A stretch of DNA of 64,000 nt from CAZRXG01 sp964603985 (GTDB lineage: Bacteria; Chloroflexota; Anaerolineae; Aggregatilineales; UBA3940). This document shows positions 24,738 to 31,154 of this stretch, piece after piece. The DNA is taken from the NCBI GenBank assembly GCA_964603985.1, contig CAZRXG010000019.1, forward strand, positions 10,382-74,381. Reading direction: 5' to 3'. Within the stretch, counting starts at the first letter, position 1; the number at the start of each line of letters is the position of its first letter. The translations under genes were made by a program, and so were the position numbers. Below the pieces are notes generated by a model. It was not told the DNA's origin. It searched no databases and saw only the letters and a list, made by a program, of their open reading frames with translations.

Positions 24738-25170
24738 TAATCTTGCCGGGTGCGTTTCTTCGTTCCACCGGGGCGTGGAACACGGGCCGCTGCCGTAAGA
24801 TCGAGGTGGCTCCCGCGTCCTGCTGGGGCGTGGCTCGCACCTGTCACCCCCGGCGTGAGCCAACTGCCGTAAGATCGAGGTTGGCGAGCGCCGCCGGGTG
24901 GAAGGAGAGTTTCGTAACGCGCACCGATCGGGCAGCCTGCTGCGGCTGGGCGATGTGGCGACCAGCCGGTCACCACGTCTGGGGTGAGCGAAGATCGCAG
25001 CCCTACGGCGTAACCTGACCGTTACCGGGCCTGACCGCGCACCGGGGGACTGTCTACTGAGGGCGTCCCCCGGTGATGGATGAGCAGCAGTGCAGGTGAG
25101 CCATGCCGACCTGCGGGCATCTCACCTCCCCCAATGTGCGCCCCGGCTGATACGCCATCAGCACGCAGGG
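24725..25170 (+). ncRNA. Putative SOS-controlled structured RNA, copy A
   Basis: There is no convincing coding frame, but many hairpins. Two arms carry the same loop TGCCGTAAGATCGAG with compensatory stem changes: GCCGC/GTGGC near 24786 and GCCAAC/GTTGGC near 24859. CACCGGGGGAC pairs perfectly with GTCCCCCGGTG (25040-25074). GATGGATGAG (25076) follows, then AGGTGAG..ATGCC/GGCAT..CTCACCT (25094-25127) and TGTGCGCCCCGGC (25135). The 3' third aligns with 41850-41930, and a middle piece (GCGCAC..GAT.GGGCAGCC) with 41568-41585. It resembles no RNA family I can name. Confidence 0.5.
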
Positions 25171-25183
25171 CAAAAATCGCATA

Positions 25184-25828
25184 TTAAGCTCGTGCTTGGC
25201 CGAACACGTGCAGGCTGACAAATTCAGGGAAACCTGCCTGGTACTCGTTCACCTCGACCGCCTTAAACCCCGCCCCCCGGATCGCCGCCCCCGTATCCCG
25301 CGTCAGGTGGCACCCATCGCCCACCAGCCGCCACACCGGGTTGACCAGCCGCTGCACGCGGTAAGTCGCCGTCCCCGGCGGTGCCGAGACGTGCTCCAGG
25401 AACAGAAACAACCCACCGGGTCGCAGCACCCGCCGGATCTCGCCCAGCGCCTTCTCCTGGTCGTCTACCGAACACAGCACGTGGATCGACACCACCGTGT
25501 CGAAGCGCCCATCGGGGAACGGCAGGTCTTCGGCAAATCCCTCCGCGGCGCGGTACTCCGCGATCCCCAGCCGCTCGGCGGTTGCGTGCAGGTAGGCCAG
25601 CATGTGCGGGTTGGAGTCGAGCAGCGTCAGACGCACCCCCGGCGGGTAGTGCGCCAGGTTGGTCCCGTCCCCCGCCCCGATCTCCAGCACGTCGCCATTG
25701 GCCTGGGCCAGCAGCGGGATGCGGACATCGCGCATGGCAGGGTCGTCCGGGTCGGGCGTCCCCCGGTCGCTGAGGAAGATGTGGTACATCCAGGCGAAAA
25801 CGCGCTTGTACAGCCTCATCCGATCCAT
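25184..25828 (-). CDS. Class I SAM-dependent methyltransferase (METTL7/UbiE-like)
   Basis: 214 residues with motif I VLEIGAGDGTNLAHY (residues ~48-62), acidic end of strand 2 LTLLDSNP, motif DLPFPDGRFDTVVSIHVLCSV, and RVLRPGGLFLFLEH. The tail (VQRLVNPVWRLVGDGCHLTRDT) is typical of METTL7-like and phospholipid/thiol methyltransferases; the C-terminal region may contact a membrane. Substrate unknown. ATG at 25828, with an internal alternative at 25819. It is convergent with the putative RNA of 24725-25170 and downstream of the SpoIIAA-like gene on the same strand. Confidence 0.85.
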   Translation of the reverse strand: MDRMRLYKRVFAWMYHIFLSDRGTPDPDDPAMRDVRIPLLAQANGDVLEIGAGDGTNLAHYPPGVRLTLLDSNPHMLAYLHATAERLGIAEYRAAEGFAEDLPFPDGRFDTVVSIHVLCSVDDQEKALGEIRRVLRPGGLFLFLEHVSAPPGTATYRVQRLVNPVWRLVGDGCHLTRDTGAAIRGAGFKAVEVNEYQAGFPEFVSLHVFGQARA

Positions 25829-25906
25829 CCCGGCGATGCTCGCCTCTCGATCTGCATAACACCGGCAGGTGTCCTGGGTTAGCCTCCACCCGGAAGCAGT
25901 CGCCGG

Positions 25907-26308
25907 TCAGTCGGCCTGGCCGCCGATCTGCTCACGTGCATGGGCCAGCACTTCGTCCAGCGTCCCGAATATCTTGACCGACAGCCCGCCGTAGGGTACC
26001 AATGCCAGCGCCTTGGCCGCCATGCGAACCATGGTATCGCCCGCCGTGACCAGGACCGCGCGTATGTTGGGATGGCGCAAAACCGCCATCTCTCCCTGGG
26101 TGAGCAGCCTCAGCGCGGCCATCATGTCGTCGAAGCTCATCTGGAACGGGTGCACGTCGGTGGCATAGTATACCGGCTCTTCGCTGTCGTCTAGGATCTC
26201 CCGGATCCGCTCGATGGCGGCGGGGAGCTCGTTTTTAACGTCGAAGTCCTCAGGCACCGTGACCAGCAGTATAGGCTCACCGGCCAATAGCTCAACCCGG
26301 AAAGACAT
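25907..26308 (-). CDS. Small STAS/SpoIIAA-like protein
   Basis: 133 residues, cytoplasmic. The pattern of a hydrophobic beta strand (PILLVTVPEDF), an amphipathic helix (LPAAIERIREIL), a second strand (PVYYATDVHPF), a long helix, and the strand IRAVLVTAG followed by a helix and KIFGTLDEVLAHARE fits STAS/SpoIIAA-like alpha/beta modules. Those often act as regulators or membrane-lipid sensors. No phosphorylatable Ser in the classical DSxG context is seen. GGGAGTGATG provides the ribosome binding site. Function is inferred only at fold level. Confidence 0.6.
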   Translation of the reverse strand: MSFRVELLAGEPILLVTVPEDFDVKNELPAAIERIREILDDSEEPVYYATDVHPFQMSFDDMMAALRLLTQGEMAVLRHPNIRAVLVTAGDTMVRMAAKALALVPYGGLSVKIFGTLDEVLAHAREQIGGQAD

Positions 26309-26431
26309 CTCACATCACTCCCTTCCGACTCGCTGCATTGTGTTAAGACGGACACTATACCCAATAGTACACACACCGCAGAGCGGTGTAAATGGAGGTT
26401 TCTCCTAATACCCTCGCACCTCAAAAACAAC

Positions 26432-26453
26432 AGAGCCTCTTTGCGGAGGCTCT
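26432..26453 (-). terminator. Intrinsic terminator of recN
   Basis: AGAGCCTC-tttgcg-GAGGCTCT forms a perfect 8-bp stem. On the minus strand it is followed by GTTGTTTTTGAGG, 28 bp past the recN stop codon. Confidence 0.8.
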
Positions 26454-26480
26454 TTGGTGTGATCTGCCATCTGCTGCCGC

Positions 26481-28229
26481 TCACCCCGCCGACGGTGCTG
26501 CCTGCCCCTTGACCTGGGCGACGTACTCCAGGATCTCCTGGGCGCTCTGGCGCGCCGATTCGGCTTCCGCGCCCAGCATGATCGTCAGCTCGTCGAGGCG
26601 CTCCTCACCCTTGGCCAGCGTGACCTGGGTGATGGTGCGCTGTTCGACGACCTGCTTCTCAACCTTGAAGTGTGCGTCGCCGAAGCCCGCCAGTTGCGGC
26701 AGGTGAGTGACGACCATCACCTGGTGCTCCGGGGCCAGCGACCACAGCTTCTGCCCGACCACCGCCCCGATGCGCCCGCCGATCCCCTGGTCGATCTCGT
26801 CGAAGATCAGCGTGGGTGTCTCGTCGGCCCGCGAGAGCACGGCCTTGAGCGCCAGCATGATGCGCGATGTCTCGCCGCCGGAGGCGATGCGGGCGATGGG
26901 CTTGAGCGGCTCGCCGACGTTGGGCGCGATCAGGAACTCGACCTGATCGATGCCGGTCGCGTCGAAGGCGACGCGCTCCTCGCCGACCACCGCGCCGTTG
27001 GGGTCGTCCACCTGCTCGATGGACACGCCGAAGCGTGCCTCCTTCATGCGCAGGTCGGCCAGCTCGACCTCGACGGCGCTGGAAAGCTCACCCGCGATGG
27101 ACGAGCGTGCCCGCGAGAGGGCTGCGCCCTGCTCGCCGATCTCGTGCAGCAGCCTGTCCTCCAGCGCCTGAAGCTCCTCGATGCGCTCGCCGCTGTGCTC
27201 GATGGCCTCAAGCTCCTCCTGGGCCTCCTGGGCCGCCTTGAGCAGCTCCTCGATGGTCTCGCAGCGGTACTTGCGCCTGAGCGCGTTGATCAGCTCGAGG
27301 CGGATCTCCACCTCACGCAGGCGGGCGGGATCGAACTCGATGCTCTCCTGGTAATCGGCCAGGCTGCGTCCCAATTCCTCGGCCTGGATGGACAGCGCTT
27401 CGGCCAATTCGGCCAGATTGCCCGCCCCCGCGTCGATCTTGACCAGTTGGGCGAGCGCCCCGGCGGCCTGCCCCAGGTGGTCGCTGGTCGAGGAGCCTTC
27501 CTCGTCGCCGTAGATGGCGCGGTACGCCTCGCCGGTCAGTTCGGCCAACTGCTCGGCGTTTCCCAGCCGCCGGGCCTCGTCGCGCAGGTCGTCGTCCTCG
27601 CCGCGCTTGAGCCGGGCGGCAGTGATCTCCTCGACCTGGTAGCCGAGCAGCTCGGCCCGCCGGGCGAGCGTCTCCTCGTCGGCGAGCAGCGCGCCCAGCT
27701 CGGCCCGCACCTCGTTCACCTGGTGGGCCAGTCTGGCGAAGGCCGCCCGCTGCTCCTCCAGGCCGCCGTAGCGGTCGAGCAGGTCGATGTGCAAGGCAGG
27801 CTTGAGCAGCGAGAGGTGCCCGCCCTGCCCGTGAATGTCGACCAGCCCCTCGGCGACCTCGCGCAGCAGGTTAAGCGTGACGGTGCGCCCGTTGACGCGG
27901 CTGATGCTGCGGCCCTCGCTGCGCACCTCGCGGCACAGGGTCAGCACGTCGGGTGCCTCGCCTTGCAGCTCCTCACGGGCGAGGATGGCGTCGACGTGCT
28001 CCAGGATGGGGCCTTCGTGCAGCACGAAGATCCCCTCCACCACGGCCACCGAAGCCCCGGTGCGCACCATCTCGCTGTCGGCCCGCCCGCCGAGCAGGAG
28101 CGAAACCGCGTCGAGGATGATCGACTTGCCCGCGCCGGTCTCGCCGGTCAGCACGTTGAACCCGTGCGAGAACTGGAGGGTGAGTTGGTCGATAATGGCA
28201 AAATCTTTGATTGTGATCTCAGCCAGCAT
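26481..28229 (-). CDS. recN: DNA repair protein RecN
   Basis: SMC-like ATPase for double-strand-break repair, cytoplasmic. N-terminus MLAEITIKDFAIIDQLTLQF, Walker A GETGAGKS (residues ~29-36), VNGRTVTLNLLREV and the signature VDIHGQGGHLSLL. A coiled-coil middle has many Glu/Arg/Leu heptads. The C-terminal signature is FLIAPNVGEPLKPIARIASGGETSRIMLALK, Walker B-like TLIFDEIDQGIGG, and HLPQLAGFGDAHFKV. 582 residues is normal. The ATG at 28229 is chosen because the longer frame adds unrelated residues. It is the third gene of a nadK / zinc-finger protein / recN set, an order common in bacteria for nadK and recN. No SOS-box-like site is seen just upstream. Confidence 0.95.
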   Translation of the reverse strand: MLAEITIKDFAIIDQLTLQFSHGFNVLTGETGAGKSIILDAVSLLLGGRADSEMVRTGASVAVVEGIFVLHEGPILEHVDAILAREELQGEAPDVLTLCREVRSEGRSISRVNGRTVTLNLLREVAEGLVDIHGQGGHLSLLKPALHIDLLDRYGGLEEQRAAFARLAHQVNEVRAELGALLADEETLARRAELLGYQVEEITAARLKRGEDDDLRDEARRLGNAEQLAELTGEAYRAIYGDEEGSSTSDHLGQAAGALAQLVKIDAGAGNLAELAEALSIQAEELGRSLADYQESIEFDPARLREVEIRLELINALRRKYRCETIEELLKAAQEAQEELEAIEHSGERIEELQALEDRLLHEIGEQGAALSRARSSIAGELSSAVEVELADLRMKEARFGVSIEQVDDPNGAVVGEERVAFDATGIDQVEFLIAPNVGEPLKPIARIASGGETSRIMLALKAVLSRADETPTLIFDEIDQGIGGRIGAVVGQKLWSLAPEHQVMVVTHLPQLAGFGDAHFKVEKQVVEQRTITQVTLAKGEERLDELTIMLGAEAESARQSAQEILEYVAQVKGQAAPSAG

Positions 28230-28291
28230 AGTCTCTTTGCTTATCTTACCGTTGCAACCGTGAAAAAACGCCGCCCGGTCTGCGGCCCGAC

Positions 28292-28939
28292 TCAAAACCT
28301 GATCCGACCGCCGCGCCCCAGGCGCAGACGCCCGATGGCCGCGCCCGTCCCGACGACGATGTAGATCCACCAGCTAATCGACGTGAAGCTGCCCAGGCTG
28401 TACAGAATGGGCGAGTAGGCGTAGGGGTCGGCATATTCGGGGTCGCCCGCCGCGGCGCTCAGGTAAAGCATCCCCAGGATCAGCGCTGGGACCAGCGCGA
28501 CGATCAGCGCGCCCAGCACCATCCCCCCCGCCACCGCCAGCCACGAATACCTGCCGCGCCGCTTGCCCACAGCGCGGTGGGCCAGGTCGGCGATCAGCGC
28601 GCCCGCGAACGAGCTGGCCGGGATGGCGACGATCCACACAATAAAGAAGAGGCCCCCCAGCAGATTACCGATCAGGCCGATCACCAGCGCGGCGACGGCG
28701 CTGAGCGGCAGGCTAACGGCAAACTGGACCAGCGGGTCAAACCGCCCGGCCTCGTAGAAGACCGCCTGCTGGCCGCGCACGCACTCCTTGCAGCGGTAGC
28801 CGACCGGCGTGCGAACGGCGCACTGAACGCACATCGGGCGACCGCACTTATTGCACCGCAGCGAAGTTTGCACGTTGGGATGGACGGTGCAGTACAGAAT
28901 TTCCTCTTCCTGTCCCTGTTGGATTTCTGCCTCGGCCAT
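28292..28939 (-). CDS. B-box-type zinc-finger membrane protein
   Basis: The N-terminal ~50 residues hold a B-box/rhomboid-associated zinc-binding pattern: CTVHPNVQTSLRCNKCGRP followed by MCVQCAVRTPVGYRCKECV, i.e. Cys/His pairs spaced to bind two zinc ions. Four to five hydrophobic helices follow (SLPLSAVAALVIGLIGNLLGG, FIVWIVAIPASSFAGAL, LAVAGGMVLGALIVALVPAL, SWWIYIVVGTGAAIG). No rhomboid catalytic GxSG is visible. The start at 28939 lies 17 bp after the nadK stop, and the recN start follows 62 bp beyond its own stop, so the three genes are likely one transcript. Role unknown, possibly a membrane adaptor. Confidence 0.75.
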   Translation of the reverse strand: MAEAEIQQGQEEEILYCTVHPNVQTSLRCNKCGRPMCVQCAVRTPVGYRCKECVRGQQAVFYEAGRFDPLVQFAVSLPLSAVAALVIGLIGNLLGGLFFIVWIVAIPASSFAGALIADLAHRAVGKRRGRYSWLAVAGGMVLGALIVALVPALILGMLYLSAAAGDPEYADPYAYSPILYSLGSFTSISWWIYIVVGTGAAIGRLRLGRGGRIRF

Positions 28940-28956
28940 GAGTCCCTTACTCCATC

Positions 28957-29841
28957 TCACGTTTCGTCGTCGGCCCGCTCCGGTTCCAGGCGATCCAGGA
29001 GCGAGCGGTAGAAATACGTGCGCGTTCCCAGCCGGATAAAGCGGCTGACGTGCTGGCTGGCAAACACGTCGATGTGATCGCCGTCCCGCATCTCGAACTC
29101 GAACTGCCCGTCAACCGTCAGGATGGCCTGGTGATCGGTCCTGACGTGGATGCGAACCAGGCTGCCCTCCGACAGCACGATCGCGCGGCTGAACGACATG
29201 TGCGCGGCGATGGGCACCACCAGGATGTTGCGCAGCTCAGGCGGCAGGATCGGCCCGCCGACGGCCAGCGCGTAGGCGGTCGAGCCGGTGGGCGTGCTGA
29301 CGATCAGCCCGTCGGCAATGTAGGTCGTCAGCAGGTCGCCGTCGACCTCGGCCCGCAGCCGGACCACGCGCGCCAATGACCCCCGGCTGACCACGATGTC
29401 GTTCAGCGCCAGGTGCTCGGCGAGCAGCCCGCTGTCGCGGTAGGTCCGGGCGGTGAGCATCATCCGCTCCTCGACCCAGCAGTCGCCGGACAGCGCGCGC
29501 GGCAGCCGCTCGCGCCAGTTGCCGGGCGTCATCTCGCACAGGAACCCCAGCCGCCCCATGTTGAGGCCCAGGACGGGAATTCCGTGAGGGGCCGCCATGC
29601 GCGCCGCGCGCAGCGTCGAGCCGTCGCCGCCCAGCACGACGATCAGGTCGGTCTCGGACAGGCGCGGACGGATGGCCTCCACGTCCCAGGTCAGGGCCAG
29701 CCAGGGCTTGTACCCCTGCCCGGCCAGCCAGGCGCGGATATCGTCGGCCACCGGGCGGGTGGCTTCAATCTTGGGATGGTACAATACGGCCACACGCTCG
29801 ATCTGGCACTCGTCGGCTGCGGCGTCGGGCTGGCTGTCCAT
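28957..29841 (-). CDS. nadK: NAD kinase
   Basis: Phosphorylates NAD to NADP. The family signatures are intact: VVLGGDGSTLRAAR (GGDG near residue 70) and GLNMGRLGFLCEM. Further along come LALNDIVVSRG, and ADGLIVSTPTGSTAYALAVGGPI with its nucleotide-binding Asp-Gly and Ser/Thr cluster. Length ~294 is typical. The ATG at 29841 (MDSQPDA) is preferred, as the longer frame adds an Ala-rich stretch. It is the first gene of the nadK/zinc-finger/recN operon and divergent from the PAP2 gene; a 16-bp palindrome lies in the shared spacer. Confidence 0.95.
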   Translation of the reverse strand: MDSQPDAAADECQIERVAVLYHPKIEATRPVADDIRAWLAGQGYKPWLALTWDVEAIRPRLSETDLIVVLGGDGSTLRAARMAAPHGIPVLGLNMGRLGFLCEMTPGNWRERLPRALSGDCWVEERMMLTARTYRDSGLLAEHLALNDIVVSRGSLARVVRLRAEVDGDLLTTYIADGLIVSTPTGSTAYALAVGGPILPPELRNILVVPIAAHMSFSRAIVLSEGSLVRIHVRTDHQAILTVDGQFEFEMRDGDHIDVFASQHVSRFIRLGTRTYFYRSLLDRLEPERADDET

Positions 29842-29971
29842 CGCGGCTCCTGCTCGCTGAATAGTGCTTGCTGCGGCATGTGCCCATGCGGGCGGCATTA
29901 TACCTTATCACCGCCAGCCGCGTCGATCTTTGTGGATCGGCCCGGCTGCCGGGCAGCATCTTTACTGATGA

Positions 29972-29987
29972 TAGCACACTTGTGCTA
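29972..29987. promoter_or_regulatory. Palindromic operator candidate in divergent spacer
   Basis: TAGCACACTTGTGCTA: TAGCACA and TGTGCTA arms around CT, between nadK (minus) and the PAP2 gene (plus). The symmetric arms suit a dimeric regulator; no particular protein is implied by the sequence. Confidence 0.4.
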
Positions 29988-30036
29988 GATTGCAAGCGCA
30001 AAAAGCGGAGGTGAAAGCCATTCACGAGGAGGCCAC

Positions 30037-30960
30037 ATGACAGGCATCGAAACCGGGTTGGGGTTGGATATCGTGCTCTGGTTCCAGTCGTGGCGCACGC
30101 CGCTGGTCGAGGCGATCTTCCTGCCCTTTAACTACCTCGGCCTGAAGGACTTCTACATCGCCCTGCTGCCGCTGATCTACTGGTGCGTCGACGCGGCCTT
30201 CGGGCGGCGGCTGAGCATGCTGCTCCCGCTGTCGGTCTGGTCCCGCAACGTCTTCAAAGAGTGGTGGAAGCGACCGCGCCCCTACCACGTCTCGGACGCG
30301 GTGCGCAACGTGGTCGATCCGGGCGGGTACGAGCTGCCGAGCGGGCACACGCAGGACACGACCGCGCTGTGGGGCGTGATCGCCTGGCGGGTCAGGCGGC
30401 GCTGGGTGACGATCCTGGTGGTCGTCTATGCCGCCCTGATGGGCCTCTCGCGGGTGGTGCTGGGCGCGCACTACCCGCAGGGCGTGCTGGCCGGGTGGCT
30501 GATCGGGCTGGCCTGGGTGGGCGGCTACGCCTGGCTGGAGCCGCGCCTCAGCCGCTGGCTGGCGGCGCGGGGGTTGTGGGCGCAAATCGGGCTGGTGATC
30601 GGCGTCGCGGCGCTGGCGCTGGCGATCCAGCCGGGGCTGCTCGCGCCCGACTACCCAAGCACCCTCAACGAGACGGTGAGCGCGCTGGGGGTCTTCCTGG
30701 GGGCGGGGATCGGCTTTGCGCTGGAGGTGCGCCACGTGCGCTTCGACGCGCGCGGCGTGTGGTGGAAGCGCGCACTGCGCCTGGGGGTGGGTCTGGCCGT
30801 CGTGGTGGGGCTGCGCTTCGGGCTGAAGGCGGCCCTGGCCGGGCTTGGCCCGGATTGGGTCTGGCGGCTGGTGCGCTACGCCGTGCTCGGCCTGTGGATG
30901 GCCCTCGGCGCGCCCTGGGTGTTTGTTAAGGTGGGGTTGGCGGAGGGTGGGCGGGCGTAG
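30037..30960 (+). CDS. PAP2-superfamily membrane phosphatase
   Basis: About 307 residues with eight or nine hydrophobic helices. PAP2 motif 1 is KEWWKRPRP (KxxxxxxRP), motif 2 is ELPSGHTQD (PSGH), motif 3 is SRVVLGAHYPQG (SRxxxxxHxxx). In motif 3 the Asp expected four residues after the catalytic His is Gly, although both His residues and the Arg are present. The PAP2 core occupies the first ~160 residues; the rest is an additional membrane domain. A likely role is dephosphorylation of a lipid (phosphatidate or polyprenyl pyrophosphate), but the Asp-to-Gly change makes activity uncertain. Ribosome binding site GAGGAGG precedes ATG 30037. Confidence 0.85.
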   Translation: MTGIETGLGLDIVLWFQSWRTPLVEAIFLPFNYLGLKDFYIALLPLIYWCVDAAFGRRLSMLLPLSVWSRNVFKEWWKRPRPYHVSDAVRNVVDPGGYELPSGHTQDTTALWGVIAWRVRRRWVTILVVVYAALMGLSRVVLGAHYPQGVLAGWLIGLAWVGGYAWLEPRLSRWLAARGLWAQIGLVIGVAALALAIQPGLLAPDYPSTLNETVSALGVFLGAGIGFALEVRHVRFDARGVWWKRALRLGVGLAVVVGLRFGLKAALAGLGPDWVWRLVRYAVLGLWMALGAPWVFVKVGLAEGGRA

Positions 30961-31023
30961 TCGAAGTTACGTCGAGGTGGCTGCGGCCCTGCGCTCACGG
31001 TGCCATGTCTGCTGGGCAGACCA

Positions 31024-31043
31024 CCTGGCCCGCGCCGATGAGG
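31024..31043 (+). repeat. Fossil of the udp 3' end upstream of LRR1
   Basis: CCTGGCCCGCGCCGATGAGG is identical to the sequence encoding LARADE near the end of the uridine phosphorylase gene (55605-56330, minus strand). Related copies precede the other LRR genes (33355-33375, 35338-35358, 38666-38686), each followed by GGCGG.GTCTGGTAAGCAG. Confidence 0.8.
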
Positions 31044-31091
31044 GGGATTAGTGCGCGGCGGTCGGGTCTGTTAAGCGGCCATCGGGATTCC

Positions 31092-31110
31092 TTGACAGTT
31101 CGTATATAAT
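31092..31110 (+). promoter_or_regulatory. Shared LRR-gene promoter motif (LRR1)
   Basis: TTGACAGTTCGTATATAAT. The same motif lies before LRR2 (33415-33433), LRR3 (35407-35425), LRR4 (38725-38743), LRR5 (55552-55570, minus) and, in variant form, the MFS gene (46257-46275, minus). TATAAT can be the -10, but TTGACA is only 7 bp upstream of it, so a usual sigma-70 pairing is impossible. Confidence 0.65.
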
Positions 31111-31154
31111 GAGTTGTATGTAATAGGTGGAATGAGTTGCATGGGGAGGGGGTC

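Noticed and set aside
24743..25018. 91-codon plus-strand frame inside the putative RNA A
   Set aside because: No ribosome binding site, unusual Trp/Arg/Cys content, and the region is better explained by hairpins with compensatory stems shared with copy B, which has no equivalent frame.
25094..25127. Resemblance of the GAGCCATGCCGACCTGC arm to the cobalamin-riboswitch B12 box
   Set aside because: Only a short partial match; the other conserved cobalamin elements and a downstream B12-related gene are missing, and the match falls in an ordinary stem-loop.
31092..31110. Reading TTGACA/TATAAT in the LRR leader as an ordinary sigma-70 promoter
   Set aside because: The two hexamers are separated by only 7 bp, far too close; only the TATAAT can serve as -10.
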